From RYN-122 sp963761655 (GTDB taxonomy: Bacteria > Actinomycetota > Actinomycetes > Mycobacteriales > SCTD01): a stretch of DNA of 64,000 bases. The notes under the pieces were generated by a model. That model saw only the letters and a program-made list of their open reading frames with translations. It had not been told where the DNA came from and ran no database searches. The stretch's first letter is position 1, and each line of letters opens with the position of its first letter. This document shows, piece after piece, positions 1-8,608 of this stretch. The translations under genes and the position numbers were made by a program. The stretch lies in NCBI GenBank assembly GCA_963761655.1, contig CAVXHI010000008.1, positions 248,001 through 312,000 on the forward strand, read 5' to 3'.

Positions 1-382
1 CCGGCACTGCGTTCCTGCGCACGACCTGCTTCCCCAGCGGAGCCAACGCCAGCACCGCGAGCCGAAAGGAGACGAGCCCGAACGGGATGCCGATCACGGT
101 CAGGCAGAGCAGGACCCCGCTCACGACATGACCGATGGCGATCCACAGGCCGGCGAGCACGAACCAGAGGATGTTGCCGAGGGTGCTCGCAGGACCCGAC
201 TTCGGGTTGGCGATCACCGTCCGACCGAAGGGCCAGATGACGTAGGTGGCCAACCGCCACGAGGCGATGCCGAAAGGCGCCGTGACCACCAAGAGAGTCA
301 TGACCACGGCGGCGAACGCGTAGCCGAGCGCCAGCCAGAGTCCGGCGAGCCAGAACCAGAGGATGTTGCCGATGGTCTTCAT
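1..382 (-). CDS. YccF-family inner membrane protein (partial, runs off the window start)
   Basis: The minus strand reads open from an ATG at 382 to the window edge, 127 codons without a stop. The product is two similar halves, each opening with a GNILWF-type motif (near residues 5 and 69) followed by hydrophobic helices and an FGI/FGL-R-A segment. That duplicated layout is characteristic of the YccF (DUF307) family of about 130 residues, so only the last few codons should be missing. Function of the family is poorly defined; it is an integral membrane protein. No strong ribosome binding site is visible. It is the last ordinary gene before the insertion-sequence stack. Confidence 0.85.
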   Translation of the reverse strand, partial: MKTIGNILWFWLAGLWLALGYAFAAVVMTLLVVTAPFGIASWRLATYVIWPFGRTVIANPKSGPASTLGNILWFVLAGLWIAIGHVVSGVLLCLTVIGIPFGLVSFRLAVLALAPLGKQVVRRNAVP

Positions 383-874
383 GGGCAGCGAGCCTGACAG
401 CCTTGCTAGACCGACGTGGCCCTTTCGCCGGTAGCGGCATGAGCGGACGTTGCGGTCCGCGGTCGAAGTGTGAGCGACGGTGCAGACAGGTGCAATGGCT
501 GACGTCCTCGGCCCAAGGGCGTGCCAGGCTGCGACGTGGTCGTCTACGGCAAGCCCGGGACCTTGAGTTGCCAGGGCACGGGGCCGACCGCGCGGCGTCC
601 GTAGTGCTCGAGCGGCGGCATGAGCGGCCTCCACGGCAAGCGCCGCGATGCGCTACCACGCTCGATACAGGATCGCGATCGAGCCGTCGCCGACGCGCTC
701 TCGGACATGGCCGAGGCCAACCCGCGGCGGAGCCGCGACGCCGCGATTGATCGAGTGCTCAACGACGGCAGTAGACCGTCCCTTCAGCAAGCCCCGCCCA
801 TCCGCGCTCCACCAACTACAGGGGCTGCAAGATCTGTAAATTGGAGTGCGACAAAGACGCGCGGGTTGGGGCCT
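383..874. other. Intergenic stretch with no recognisable gene
   Basis: This 492-base stretch separates the YccF gene from the first IS3 element. Open frames exist on both strands but none gives a sequence I recognise. I looked here for the missing 3' part of the neighbouring IS30 transposase and did not find it, so the IS3 element does not simply split that gene. Confidence 0.5.
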
Positions 875-905
875 TGACCCTTGATCTTGGACACGCACTT
901 GGTGG

Positions 906-1814
906 TTAGGCGGCTTGCTGAACGGTAGCGGCGGACACGGCCTCGTAGGTGTTCGGGGCCTGCTGGCCGCACCAGGAGTGGCGTCGGCGGGTGTTGTAGC
1001 GGGTCGCCCAACGGAAGACCTCACGGCGGCAGGACAGCTCGTCGCTGAACGCCGCGGCGCCCGCCAGGAGCTCGCGCTTGAGGGTGGCGTTGAACGACTC
1101 GGCGAGGGCGTTGTCGGCACTGCTCCCGACCGCACCCATCGACTGCACGACGCCGAGGGACTTGCAGAGCTCGGCGTAGGCCCGAGAGGTGTACTGGGCT
1201 CCGTGGTCGGCGTGGAACACCGCGCCGGCCAGGCTCCCCCGGGTCGCGGCAGCGGCGTGCAGAGCGTCGGCGATGAGGTCGGTGCGCATGTGGTCGGCGA
1301 CGGCCCAGCCCACCAGCCTGCGGCTGTAGCAGTCGATGATGGTAGCAAGGTAGAGGTTGCGACCGCAGCCGAGCGGCAGGTAGGTGATGTCCCCGACGTA
1401 CTTGAGGTTCGGGGCGGGGGCGGTGAAGTCCCGCTTCACCAGGTCCTCGACCTTGGCGTCCGCGGGCTCCGGGACGGTCGTGCGCACGCGGCGTCGTAGC
1501 CGCAGGCCGGGCAGGTGGTGGGCGCGCATGACCCGGGCGACGCGCTTGTGGTTCACCCTGTCCTCGGGCGCGACCCCGTCGTTGAGCTCGGCGGTCACCC
1601 GCGGCGCTCCGTAGGCCCGGTCCCCGCCCTGCTTGGGGTCCTGCACGGTCTTGATCTGCGCGGCGAGCGCGGCGTCGCGCGCGGCCCGCTCCGCCCGCCC
1701 CGGCGCGGCTTTCTCCCACGCGTAGTACGCCGAGCGGCAGACCTCGACGCCCTGGCACAGCCGCTTCACCTCGAAGGCGTCCCGGTGGTCGGCAACGAAC
1801 TGGAAGCGGCTCAC
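906..1814 (-). CDS. IS3-family transposase OrfB (DDE catalytic subunit)
   Basis: This 302-residue product has the IS3 OrfB layout: an N-terminal HTH_21-like part (VADHRDAFEVKRLC near residue 7), then an rve integrase core. The three acidic catalytic positions are visible in VGDITYLP, HADHGAQYTS and NALAESFNATLKRE. The GTG start overlaps the orfA stop as GTGA. In IS3 elements OrfB is normally made as an OrfAB fusion by -1 frameshifting or by translational coupling; the four-base overlap here favours coupling. The gene looks intact. Confidence 0.9.
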   Translation of the reverse strand: MSRFQFVADHRDAFEVKRLCQGVEVCRSAYYAWEKAAPGRAERAARDAALAAQIKTVQDPKQGGDRAYGAPRVTAELNDGVAPEDRVNHKRVARVMRAHHLPGLRLRRRVRTTVPEPADAKVEDLVKRDFTAPAPNLKYVGDITYLPLGCGRNLYLATIIDCYSRRLVGWAVADHMRTDLIADALHAAAATRGSLAGAVFHADHGAQYTSRAYAELCKSLGVVQSMGAVGSSADNALAESFNATLKRELLAGAAAFSDELSCRREVFRWATRYNTRRRHSWCGQQAPNTYEAVSAATVQQAA

Positions 1815-2200
1815 CAGATCGTCTCGCCGGCGAAATACTTCGCCGCCGACCGCAAGATCTCCCGCTCGGTCGTGAGCTTGGTCGTCTCAGCCTCCAGCTC
1901 CCGGACCCGGGCCTCGAGCCGCGCCAACTTCACCGCCTGCGACTCCGCCCGACCGGTCCCACCACCGCCTGGCGAGCGGCCCCTGGCCGCCGCCGGCGGC
2001 GACCCCGGCACTGTCGTTGTGCCGGTGCCGGTGCCGGTGCCGGTGCCGGTGCCGGTGCCGAACGTGGCGACCCAGGCGGCCAGGGTGCCTCTGGCCAGGC
2101 CCAGGTCCCCGGCGATGCCTGACAGCGTCGCGCCCTCGGTCTGCTCGTACAGGTCCACGGCCTGACGCCGGAACTCGTCGGAGTACGTCTTGCGAGCCAT
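1811..2200 (-). CDS. IS3-family transposase OrfA with a Gly-Thr repeat
   Basis: The protein starts MARKTYSDEFRRQAVDLY, a typical IS3 OrfA helix-turn-helix beginning, and ends with a leucine-zipper-like coiled coil (LEARVRELEAETTKL) and the conserved ILRSAAKYFA. I chose the ATG at 2200 because family homology begins exactly there, although the frame stays open to 2251. Between the HTH and the coiled coil lies a Gly-Thr run encoded by seven tandem copies of a hexamer at 2019-2060, which is not a normal family feature. Confidence 0.85.
   Translation of the reverse strand: MARKTYSDEFRRQAVDLYEQTEGATLSGIAGDLGLARGTLAAWVATFGTGTGTGTGTGTGTTTVPGSPPAAARGRSPGGGGTGRAESQAVKLARLEARVRELEAETTKLTTEREILRSAAKYFAGETIW
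2019..2060. repeat. Hexanucleotide microsatellite, (GTGCCG)x7, inside IS3 orfA
   Basis: Seven uninterrupted copies of gtgccg run from 2019 to 2060. Because the unit is six bases, changes in copy number keep the orfA frame and only lengthen or shorten a Gly-Thr linker between its DNA-binding and coiled-coil parts. Confidence 0.95.
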
Positions 2201-2263
2201 GCTCGAGATCATCTCGCTTCCTCCAGCAACTGCTGGAATCAGCGTGTCCACACCTCGGGGTCA

Positions 2264-2987
2264 GGCCCCGTCTTGGCCTCCAGCGCGATCAGCATGGACA
2301 AAGCGGCTGTGCCGCTCCACGAGGGTCGCTACGTGGGTGTTGCCGGCGCCGGCGACGAGGTCGCCCTCCCAGTGCCCGGGCACCGCGCGATCGTCGGCCT
2401 CGGCGGGCCGCTCACTGATTGGGGCAGCGTCAACAATCTGCCCGCGACCCTGACCGCGCCCGGTCTGCGCGGCCGAGCGACGGATCACGCGGCCGGTCCG
2501 CAGGTGCTGGGCGAGGTCGCGCTTGAGCGCGCCGCGGGGCCTGGACGAACAGCGACAGGTAAATCGTCTCGTGCGACACCCGCATCTCTGGGTCGTTCGG
2601 GAACTCCTCGCGCAGCCAGCCTGCGATTTCCCGCGGCGACCATCGCAGACGCAACTTGTCAGCCACGAGCTGCTGCAGCTGCCGATTGGTCGCGAGCCGC
2701 GCCGCCTTCGGCCGCCACGCCCGGTCGCCTGCGTCCTAGTGCGCTCGTGCTGCCCGGTAGTTGTCTCGGCCGCCAAGCCGAGCGACCTCGCGCGACAACG
2801 TCGACGGCGCCCGGCCGAGCTCACGGGCCAGTGCACGAAGCGATAGGCCGGCGGCCAAGTCGCGGGATAGCTCTTCCCGCTCGACCAGCGTCAGCTGCCC
2901 CTCCCATGGACGTCGTGATCGGGGGCGCATGCCGCCGGTCAGTGCCATGTAGCTGTGCACCGTGCCGGGGCTTCGACCCATACGGCG
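2264..2987 (-). pseudogene. IS30-family transposase, central part (frameshifted, 3'-truncated)
   Basis: Minus-strand reading gives IS30-type sequence in pieces: a helix-turn-helix region (LSLRALARELGRAPSTLSRE) at about 2981-2736, then LRLRWSPREIAGWL and VSHETIYLSLF at about 2660-2550, then GHWEGDLVAG, which holds the first catalytic Asp, at about 2370. The pieces lie in different frames, so there are at least two frameshifts. The gene stops at the right end of the IS3 element, losing the rest of the DDE domain. Its 5' part lies beyond the IS256 element at 4427-4531. Confidence 0.8.
2977..2987. repeat. Target-site direct repeat flanking IS256 copy 1 (left)
   Basis: The sequence cccatacggcg at 2977-2987 recurs at 4427-4437 on the other side of the IS256 element. 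IS256-family transposition usually makes 8-9 bp duplications; a few of the 11 matching bases may be chance. Confidence 0.8.
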
Positions 2988-4426
2988 ATGACGTCCCTTG
3001 ACGTGGTGTAGCTCGTCGCGTTGTGCTTCGTGTTGTTGCTGATTATGCGGTTTGCAGTGCGGGTTGGTCGATCACCTCGCTCGTGGTGTCGCGTCGGGGC
3101 TCAAGGGCGGTGGGTGCTGGCGGGTTGAGCAGGGCCATGGACTCCTCGGACAGGTAGCGGCGGTCGCTGTCTTGCCACTCGTCGTGGGCCTCGATGAGCA
3201 CGCAGGCCGACAGGCGCAGCAGCGCGTCGGGGTTGGGGAAGATCCCGACGACGTCGGTGCGGCGCTTGACCTCGCGGTTGAGCCGCTCCAGCGGGTTGGT
3301 CGACCAGATCTTCTGCCAGTGCGCGTGCGGGAAGTCCGCGAATGCCGTCAGGTCGGCCTTGGCGTCGTGCAGCAGTGCCGCGACGGCGGGGAACTGCTTG
3401 GCGAGCATGTCGGCAACGACGTCGACGTGAGCGCGGGCCTCGCCGCCGGTCGGTTGGGCGAAGATCGTGCGGATCGTCGCGGCGACCATCTCGGCGTGGC
3501 CTTTGCCGACCTTGGCGAGAGCGTTGCGCATGAAGTGGACGCGGCAGCGCTGCCAGGCCGCGCCCTGCAGCACTGCGGCGATGGCGTTGGTCAGCCCGCG
3601 GTGGCTGTCGCTGATGACCAGCTGAACTCCGGTCAGGCCTCGGTCGCGCAGGCTGCGCAGGAACTCGGTCCAGAAGTCCTGGGTCTCGCTGTCGCCGACG
3701 GCGCAGCCCAGCACCTCGCGGCGGCCGTCGGCGCTGACGCCGGTGGCGATGACGACGGCCTGGGACACCACGCGGCCGCCGACGCGGACCTTGCAGTAGG
3801 TGGCGTCGCAGAAGACGTAGGGGAACGCCTGCTCGCCCAGCGGCCGGTCGCGCCAGGCCGCGACGTCGGTGTCGAGCTGCGCGCAGATCCGCGACACCTC
3901 GCTCTTGCTGATGCCGGTGCCGCCGAGTGCGACGACGAGGTCATCGACCCGTCTGGTGCTGACGCCCTCGACGTAGGCCTGCATCACGACCGCGTGCAGC
4001 GCGACGTCGATGCGCCGGCGCGGCGCAAGCAACGCCGGGAAGAACGACCCCGTCCGCACCTTCGGGATCTTCACGGTCAGGTCACCGGCGGTCGTGGTGA
4101 CGGTCTTGTCGCGGGTGCCGTTGCGCTGCGTCGTGCGCGACGCGGCCCGCTCGTGCGGGCTGGCACCGATGTGCGCGGTCGCCTCAGCGTCAACGAGTTC
4201 TTGCATGATCGTGCCGAGCAGCCGGCGCATGAGCTCGCCACCATCAGCGGTGCGCATCACCTCGAGCAACTCGAGCAGGGCAGACTGGTCCAGGGCCATC
4301 GCGAGAGTCCTTTGTGAGTTCCTTGGCGGGTTCTCACGAAGCCTTCCGCGGTGGCTCCTCAACGTCCGGGACCGACACGGCCACCGACGATCAGGAGCCC
4401 GAGCTACACCACTCCAGGGGACTCAC
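2988..4426 (-). mobile_element. IS256-family insertion sequence, copy 1 (about 1439 bp)
   Basis: The element carries one transposase gene and has imperfect inverted ends sharing GTGGTGTAGCTCG (left near 3003, right at 4401-4413 as the complement). It is flanked by an 11-bp direct repeat and sits inside the 5' part of an IS30 transposase gene. A second, frameshifted copy is at 14044-15483. Confidence 0.9.
3043..4299 (-). CDS. IS256-family transposase (mutator type), copy 1
   Basis: The 418-residue protein is full length for the family. Start MALDQSALLELL at 4299 is preferred because the open frame upstream (to 4362) has no family similarity. Visible landmarks are TTQRNGTRDKTV near residue 57, the catalytic Asp regions FCDATYCK and ISDSHRG, the conserved WQRCRVHFMRN, and the Glu region STNPLERLNREVKRR. 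These match the mutator-type DDE transposase arrangement. The gene appears intact and could supply transposase to the broken copy at 14 kb. Confidence 0.93.
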   Translation of the reverse strand: MALDQSALLELLEVMRTADGGELMRRLLGTIMQELVDAEATAHIGASPHERAASRTTQRNGTRDKTVTTTAGDLTVKIPKVRTGSFFPALLAPRRRIDVALHAVVMQAYVEGVSTRRVDDLVVALGGTGISKSEVSRICAQLDTDVAAWRDRPLGEQAFPYVFCDATYCKVRVGGRVVSQAVVIATGVSADGRREVLGCAVGDSETQDFWTEFLRSLRDRGLTGVQLVISDSHRGLTNAIAAVLQGAAWQRCRVHFMRNALAKVGKGHAEMVAATIRTIFAQPTGGEARAHVDVVADMLAKQFPAVAALLHDAKADLTAFADFPHAHWQKIWSTNPLERLNREVKRRTDVVGIFPNPDALLRLSACVLIEAHDEWQDSDRRYLSEESMALLNPPAPTALEPRRDTTSEVIDQPALQTA

Positions 4427-4585
4427 CCCATACGGCGGGCCACCATCCGCAACGGCACGCCTGCCTTGCTGCCGGCCCAGATCGCTACCTTGTCCTGCTC
4501 GCTCAACGGCCTGCGCATCGCCCCACCCCCAGCATCGAGTCAACATGAACTCGACCAGGTGTTGCGCCGACCCGTTGAGGCCGCA
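4427..4585 (-). pseudogene. IS30-family transposase, 5' part and element end
   Basis: Reading minus from about 4519 gives MRRPLSEQDKVAIWAGKQ and, after a one-base shift, AGVPLRMVARRMG. This joins across the IS256 insertion to GRSPGTVHSYMALTGG, which begins at about 2981. The join at the duplicated cccatacggcg restores a continuous IS30 N-terminus. The bases gtgttgcgccgacccgttga at about 4559-4578 resemble the outer end of an IS30 element. Confidence 0.75.
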
Positions 4586-4870
4586 GCATGTTGTGTTCGG
4601 CCAGGCGTCCCGCGAAGGACCGAGTGCAGCAGTCCGCCGCGCGCAGCAGCTCGACGCCTGACAGTCCACGCTAGTGGGGCCGAGGCCGCCGGCAGTCGGT
4701 ACTCGTGCAGTGCAGGAGCGCCTGCGGCTTGATCGTGTGGCCGCGCACAAGCTCCTTGGACGAGCACGGTCTGGGGCCCATCAAGCAGCCCCACAAGAAG
4801 TCGAGGCAGTCGTAGACAGAACCCGGGGTGCGAGGCGTCTACCTACTACATGGCTGTTGGAAGGGATCGC

Positions 4871-5353
4871 ATGGAGTTCGAGGCGTTCGTAGCAGCACGG
4901 AGTCGTGCGCTGCTGCACCATGCCTGGACCTTGACGGGGGACTGGCACCTCGCCGAGGACCTTCTGCAGGACGTGCTGGTCAAGGCGCACAAGCACTGGC
5001 GCCGCATTACATCAACAGCCTCCCCTGAGGCCTACCTGCGGAGCATGATCGTCAACAAGTTCGTGAGTGAGCGGCGGCTGCTGCGCAACCGAGAACGGCC
5101 AGCGCCTCAAGAGCAGTTCCCCGATGCACAACAGATGGCGCCCGATCTGGAGCAGCGTGATGCGTTTCTTGGGGCGTTGAGAGAACTGACCCGCTCTCAG
5201 CGCGTCGTGATGGTGCTCAGGTACTACGAGGACTGGACGGACGAGCAGATCGCGAATGAGCTTGGATGCAGTGCGAGCACAGTTCGATCGCATGCCGAGA
5301 AGGCAAAGCAGAAACTTGCGAAAGTACTCACTCTTCGGGAGAGCATAAAATGA
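4871..5353 (+). CDS. ECF RNA polymerase sigma factor, SigE-like
   Basis: This 160-residue protein has ECF sigma region 2 (RALLHHAWTLTGDWHLAEDL, then LLQDVLVKAHKHW) and region 4 with a helix-turn-helix (DEQIANELGCSASTVRSHAEK). The opening MEFEAFVAARSRALL is the usual start of the actinobacterial SigE-type ECF group, and ggaaggga lies five bases before the ATG at 4871, so I prefer it to the in-frame ATG at 4850. Its stop overlaps the next start as ATGA, suggesting co-expression with a membrane regulator. Base composition is lower in GC than the surrounding insertion sequences. Confidence 0.9.
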   Translation: MEFEAFVAARSRALLHHAWTLTGDWHLAEDLLQDVLVKAHKHWRRITSTASPEAYLRSMIVNKFVSERRLLRNRERPAPQEQFPDAQQMAPDLEQRDAFLGALRELTRSQRVVMVLRYYEDWTDEQIANELGCSASTVRSHAEKAKQKLAKVLTLRESIK

Positions 5354-6111
5354 ACAACGACGATACCTACAAGGAGCTTTTTACCATTCTGGGGCGGACG
5401 AGCGCGCCTAACGCACCGAACCTCGTCGCAAAGGTGCTGCACCGCCGAAAGCGTCAGCGGCTCCTAACAGGGACAGGGGCGAGCGTCGCAGTCCTCGCTG
5501 TAGCTGCCCTTTCCGTACCGGCCTTCCAACACGCTTTATCTGCTACTAGGTCAAGTTCCACTGCTCTCTCGACCTTCGCCTCCGAGCCGTCGGACGGGTC
5601 CTTGGAGCGCGCACTGCTAGCGGCGAGCCCTCCTGACAGTCAAATAATCTCCAAGTACTCAGGTACACCCGCAGGCGCACCATGGGAAGGCGATGTCTCA
5701 GCTGGTGAGCAGGTAGCGCTGAACTGGTCGGGGGAGTCGGCCGCACAGATCGTTGTGACACGTGCAGTAGTCGATCCTCCGCCAGACGCTGATGCGCTCC
5801 GTAGGTATGCCTCATCGGTTGGGCCAAGCGGTTACGCAGCCCGCCAGGCTGCTGCAGCGCGCGCGAACGAGTCCCACCAGAAGCCTCAGTCAGCCGGCCT
5901 GCCGCCCGGAGACCTGGGTCGAGAGTTGGCAAGTCGGACTCTGGATGGCGGCAGCGCCTTCGTGTATCGCGAGGCGAGTGGACTGCTAGGTGTGGGCGTC
6001 GATGCGGCCCACCATGTTGTAGTGCTGCACGCGTCCCCCATCCGGCTGGAGAAGCCGCTCGTGCCCGATGACATTCTGGCCCTTGTGGTCGCCGCTCTGG
6101 GTGGAAACTGA
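5350..6111 (+). CDS. Probable membrane anti-sigma partner or sigma-operon protein
   Basis: The 253-residue product has a short basic cytoplasmic N-terminus, one hydrophobic segment at about residues 37-58 (LLTGTGASVAVLAVAALSVP) and a long predicted extracytoplasmic domain. The ATG at 5350 overlaps the sigma-factor stop. This arrangement, a single-pass membrane protein coupled to an ECF sigma gene, is typical of anti-sigma factors, but I see no zinc-binding HxxxCxxC anti-sigma motif, so the role rests on context. The outer domain is not one I recognise. Confidence 0.6.
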   Translation: MNNDDTYKELFTILGRTSAPNAPNLVAKVLHRRKRQRLLTGTGASVAVLAVAALSVPAFQHALSATRSSSTALSTFASEPSDGSLERALLAASPPDSQIISKYSGTPAGAPWEGDVSAGEQVALNWSGESAAQIVVTRAVVDPPPDADALRRYASSVGPSGYAARQAAAARANESHQKPQSAGLPPGDLGRELASRTLDGGSAFVYREASGLLGVGVDAAHHVVVLHASPIRLEKPLVPDDILALVVAALGGN

Positions 6112-6235
6112 GCACAGCGGACTGCAGGGAGCCGCGTCCGTCTTAGATGCGTCGTGCCGGCGCGTTCTCGTGTCGCGTTACGAGCGAACCGTCCCCGGTC
6201 TCGTAGCGGGCCCGACGTCACGGGAGAGTGGCGTC

Positions 6236-6880
6236 GTGCCTGTATCAAGGAAGCACCCTGACGAGTTGCGTGACCGGGCGATCCGCTTCGCGCTGGACCT
6301 GGTCGAGGGGCCGGAGAAGCTCAGCGTCAACCCGGCTTGTAAGCGGGTCGGTAAGCAGCCGGGGCTCATCCCGGAAACGCTGCGGAACTGGGTCGCCCGT
6401 CAACGCATCGACATAGGCGATGCGCCGGGCCTGATGACTGATGACTGATGAGAGGCTGCGCGAGCTCGAGCGGGAGGTGAAGGAGTTGCGTCGGGCGACG
6501 GGATCCTGAAGACCGCGTCGGCTTTCTTCGCGGCGGCGCTCGACCGCCCCTACGCGCGCTGATCGACTACATCGACAGCCACCGGGAGCAGGTCGGGGTC
6601 GAGCCGATCTGCCGGGTCCTGCGCGAGCAAAGCCTGCAGATCGACCCAAGCACCTACCGCGCTACTCAGCGCCGACCGCGCCGTCGGCCCGCGCGGTGCG
6701 CGACGAGGTCGTCCTGGAACGCATCAGAGCGGTGCATGGCGACCGGGAGCTGGGCCGCGGGCTCTACGGCGTCCGCAAGGTCCAGGCCCGGTTGCGCCGC
6801 GTAGGCGGCGTCGCCGAGCGGCCCGTGTCCCGGCGGCAAGTCGAACGGCTCATAGGTCAGGGTGGGCTGTCCGTGGCCAT
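6236..6880 (+). pseudogene. IS3-family orfA/orfB relic, cut by IS21
   Basis: A GTG at 6236 opens an OrfA-like product (HPDELRDRAIRFALDLVEG) that ends early at 6448 because a gatgact heptamer is duplicated at about 6434-6447. Past that the frame resumes as RLRELEREVKELRRA, then after another shift ILKTASAFFAAALDRP and IDYIDSHREQVGVEPICR, an OrfB start. A later piece gives GVRKVQARLRRVGG near 6765. The coding trace stops at the left end of the IS21 element, and no OrfB catalytic domain remains on the far side. Confidence 0.75.
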
Positions 6881-7033
6881 GTGAAAGTCCCCGCTGGTGG
6901 CCAGCGGAGGTCCCCGGTGGTGGCCAGCGAAAGTCCCCACCTCGCGCGCGTCGTGCCTGCCCGAGATCGAGGCCCTGGGCGGTGACGGTGGCGGTGTCGA
7001 AGCCGTGCACCGAACACCGCCCAGGGGGCCTCA

Positions 7034-8608
7034 TTGTTGTCTGCGAGGAAGCAGTTGGACGTTCTGTCCGCCTACCGAGAGGTCGGCACCTACCGAGGCG
7101 CCGCAGAGCTCTGCGGCGTCACCCCCAAGACCGTGAAGCGGGTCGTCGAGCGCACCGCCGCCACGAACGCCGTTGACGGCACGATCAGCACGACCCGCGC
7201 GCGCAGCGGGAGCAACAACTACGAGGGCGTTCGCGCGCTCGTCGCCGACAAGGTCAAGGTCTCGCGCGCCAGGATCAGCGCGAAGCGGCTGCTGCCTTTG
7301 GCGGTCGCCGCTGGCTACTGCGGGTCGGCCCGGAACTTCAGGCGGCTGGTTGCGCAGGAGAAGCAGGCGTGGCGCAGCACCCACGCGGCGCAGTCCCGCC
7401 GCCGGCCGGCGGTCTGGGCTGCTGGGGAGCACCTGGTCATCGACTGGGGCGTCCTGGCCGGGCTGCACGTGTTCTGCGCCGTGCTGGCGTTCTCCCGGGT
7501 CAGGTTCGTGCGCTTCGCCGACAACGAGCGCGCCGACACCACGCTCGCGCTGCTGGCGGAGTGTTTCGAGCAGCTCGGCGGGGTCCCGCAGGTCGTGCTC
7601 GCCGACCGGATGGGCTGCCTGAAGGGCGGGGTCGTCGCCGACGTCGTCGTCCCGACGGCGGACTACGTCCGCTTCGCCAGCCACTACCGGTTCCGCCCGG
7701 ACTTCTGTCACGCCCGCGACCCCGAGAGCAAGGGCATCGTGGAGAACCTCGTCGGCTACGCCAAGCGCGACCTCATGGTCCCGCTGCAAGCCCTGCGCGA
7801 CGGCGAGGACGGCGGCGACCAGAGCAACGACGAGCCGCTGTCGCCGGTCATGTCGCTGACCGCGGCGAACGAGGCCGCGCAGGCGTGGTGCGCCGAGGTC
7901 AACGCTGCGCAGCACTCGGAGATCTGCGCGGTCCCCGCACAGCGCCTGGCGCAGGTCGAGGCGCCGCTGCTCGGGGCGCTGCCATCGCTGCGCCCGACGA
8001 TCGGCCGCAGGGAGACGCGCAAGGTCGACAAGCTGTCGTGCGTCCGGTTTGCCTCTGCGCGCTACTCGGTCCCGAACCGCATGCTCGGCGCCCAGGTCCA
8101 GCTGCTCGCCGACGCCACCACCCTCACGATCATCGAGCCCGCCACGGGCGAGGTCCTGGCTGTCCATGCGCTCGTCGCTCCCGGGCAGGCCAGCGTGGTC
8201 GACGAGCACTACGGCAGCAGCCGCCCGGCCACGCCCGCGCGCAAGGTGACGCCGCGGACCGCGGCGGAGAAGGCGTTCTGCGCGCTCGGGCCGGTCGCGG
8301 AGCAGTGGCTCAAGAGCGCCGCCGCGGCCGGCAACACCCGGCTAGGACCTGAGCTCGAACAGCTCGCCGACCTCGCTGCCGCGCACGGCCCCGACGCGCT
8401 GCGCGCGGCCCTGCGGCGGGCGGTCGCGTTCGGCCGCTGGCGGGCCGCCGACATCCGCTCGATCCTGGACGCCGGCAGCGGTGTCACGCAGCCCCAACCA
8501 CCCGGCGACGCCCTGGTCATCGACCTGCCCGCGACCGCCTCAAGGCCGCTCGAGCAGTACTCGATGCGCGCGCTTGCCGGGACTGCGCTGGCTGGGGAGT
8601 TTCGGTGA
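7034..8608 (+). CDS. istA: IS21-family transposase IstA
   Basis: The 524-residue protein starts at TTG 7034 with KQLDVLSAYREVGTYRGAAE, a helix-turn-helix of the IS21 type. The rve integrase core follows, with acidic residues in LVIDWGVLAG, VVLADRMGCLKG and ESKGIVENLVGYAKRD, giving the DDE triad. A C-terminal beta-barrel-like Mu-type region (YSVPNRMLGAQVQLLAD) completes the usual architecture. Its TGA overlaps the istB start as GTGA, so the ATPase helper is translationally coupled. Confidence 0.92.
   Translation: MLSARKQLDVLSAYREVGTYRGAAELCGVTPKTVKRVVERTAATNAVDGTISTTRARSGSNNYEGVRALVADKVKVSRARISAKRLLPLAVAAGYCGSARNFRRLVAQEKQAWRSTHAAQSRRRPAVWAAGEHLVIDWGVLAGLHVFCAVLAFSRVRFVRFADNERADTTLALLAECFEQLGGVPQVVLADRMGCLKGGVVADVVVPTADYVRFASHYRFRPDFCHARDPESKGIVENLVGYAKRDLMVPLQALRDGEDGGDQSNDEPLSPVMSLTAANEAAQAWCAEVNAAQHSEICAVPAQRLAQVEAPLLGALPSLRPTIGRRETRKVDKLSCVRFASARYSVPNRMLGAQVQLLADATTLTIIEPATGEVLAVHALVAPGQASVVDEHYGSSRPATPARKVTPRTAAEKAFCALGPVAEQWLKSAAAAGNTRLGPELEQLADLAAAHGPDALRAALRRAVAFGRWRAADIRSILDAGSGVTQPQPPGDALVIDLPATASRPLEQYSMRALAGTALAGEFR

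Larger units (their letters stand above)
875..2263 (-). mobile_element. IS3-family insertion sequence, about 1389 bp
   Basis: The ends are imperfect inverted repeats. The left end begins TGACCCTTGATCTTGGACAC at 875; read inward on the minus strand from 2263 the right end begins TGACCCCGAGGTGTGGACAC. Both continue GC. A GGCC occurs at 870-873 and 2264-2267, a possible but unproven target duplication. The element carries orfA and orfB in the usual overlapping order and abuts a truncated IS30 transposase gene on its right. Confidence 0.85.

Noticed and set aside
383..874. The missing C-terminal part of the IS30 transposase left of the IS3 element
   Set aside because: No frame in this stretch shows the DDE or C-terminal motifs of IS30 transposases.
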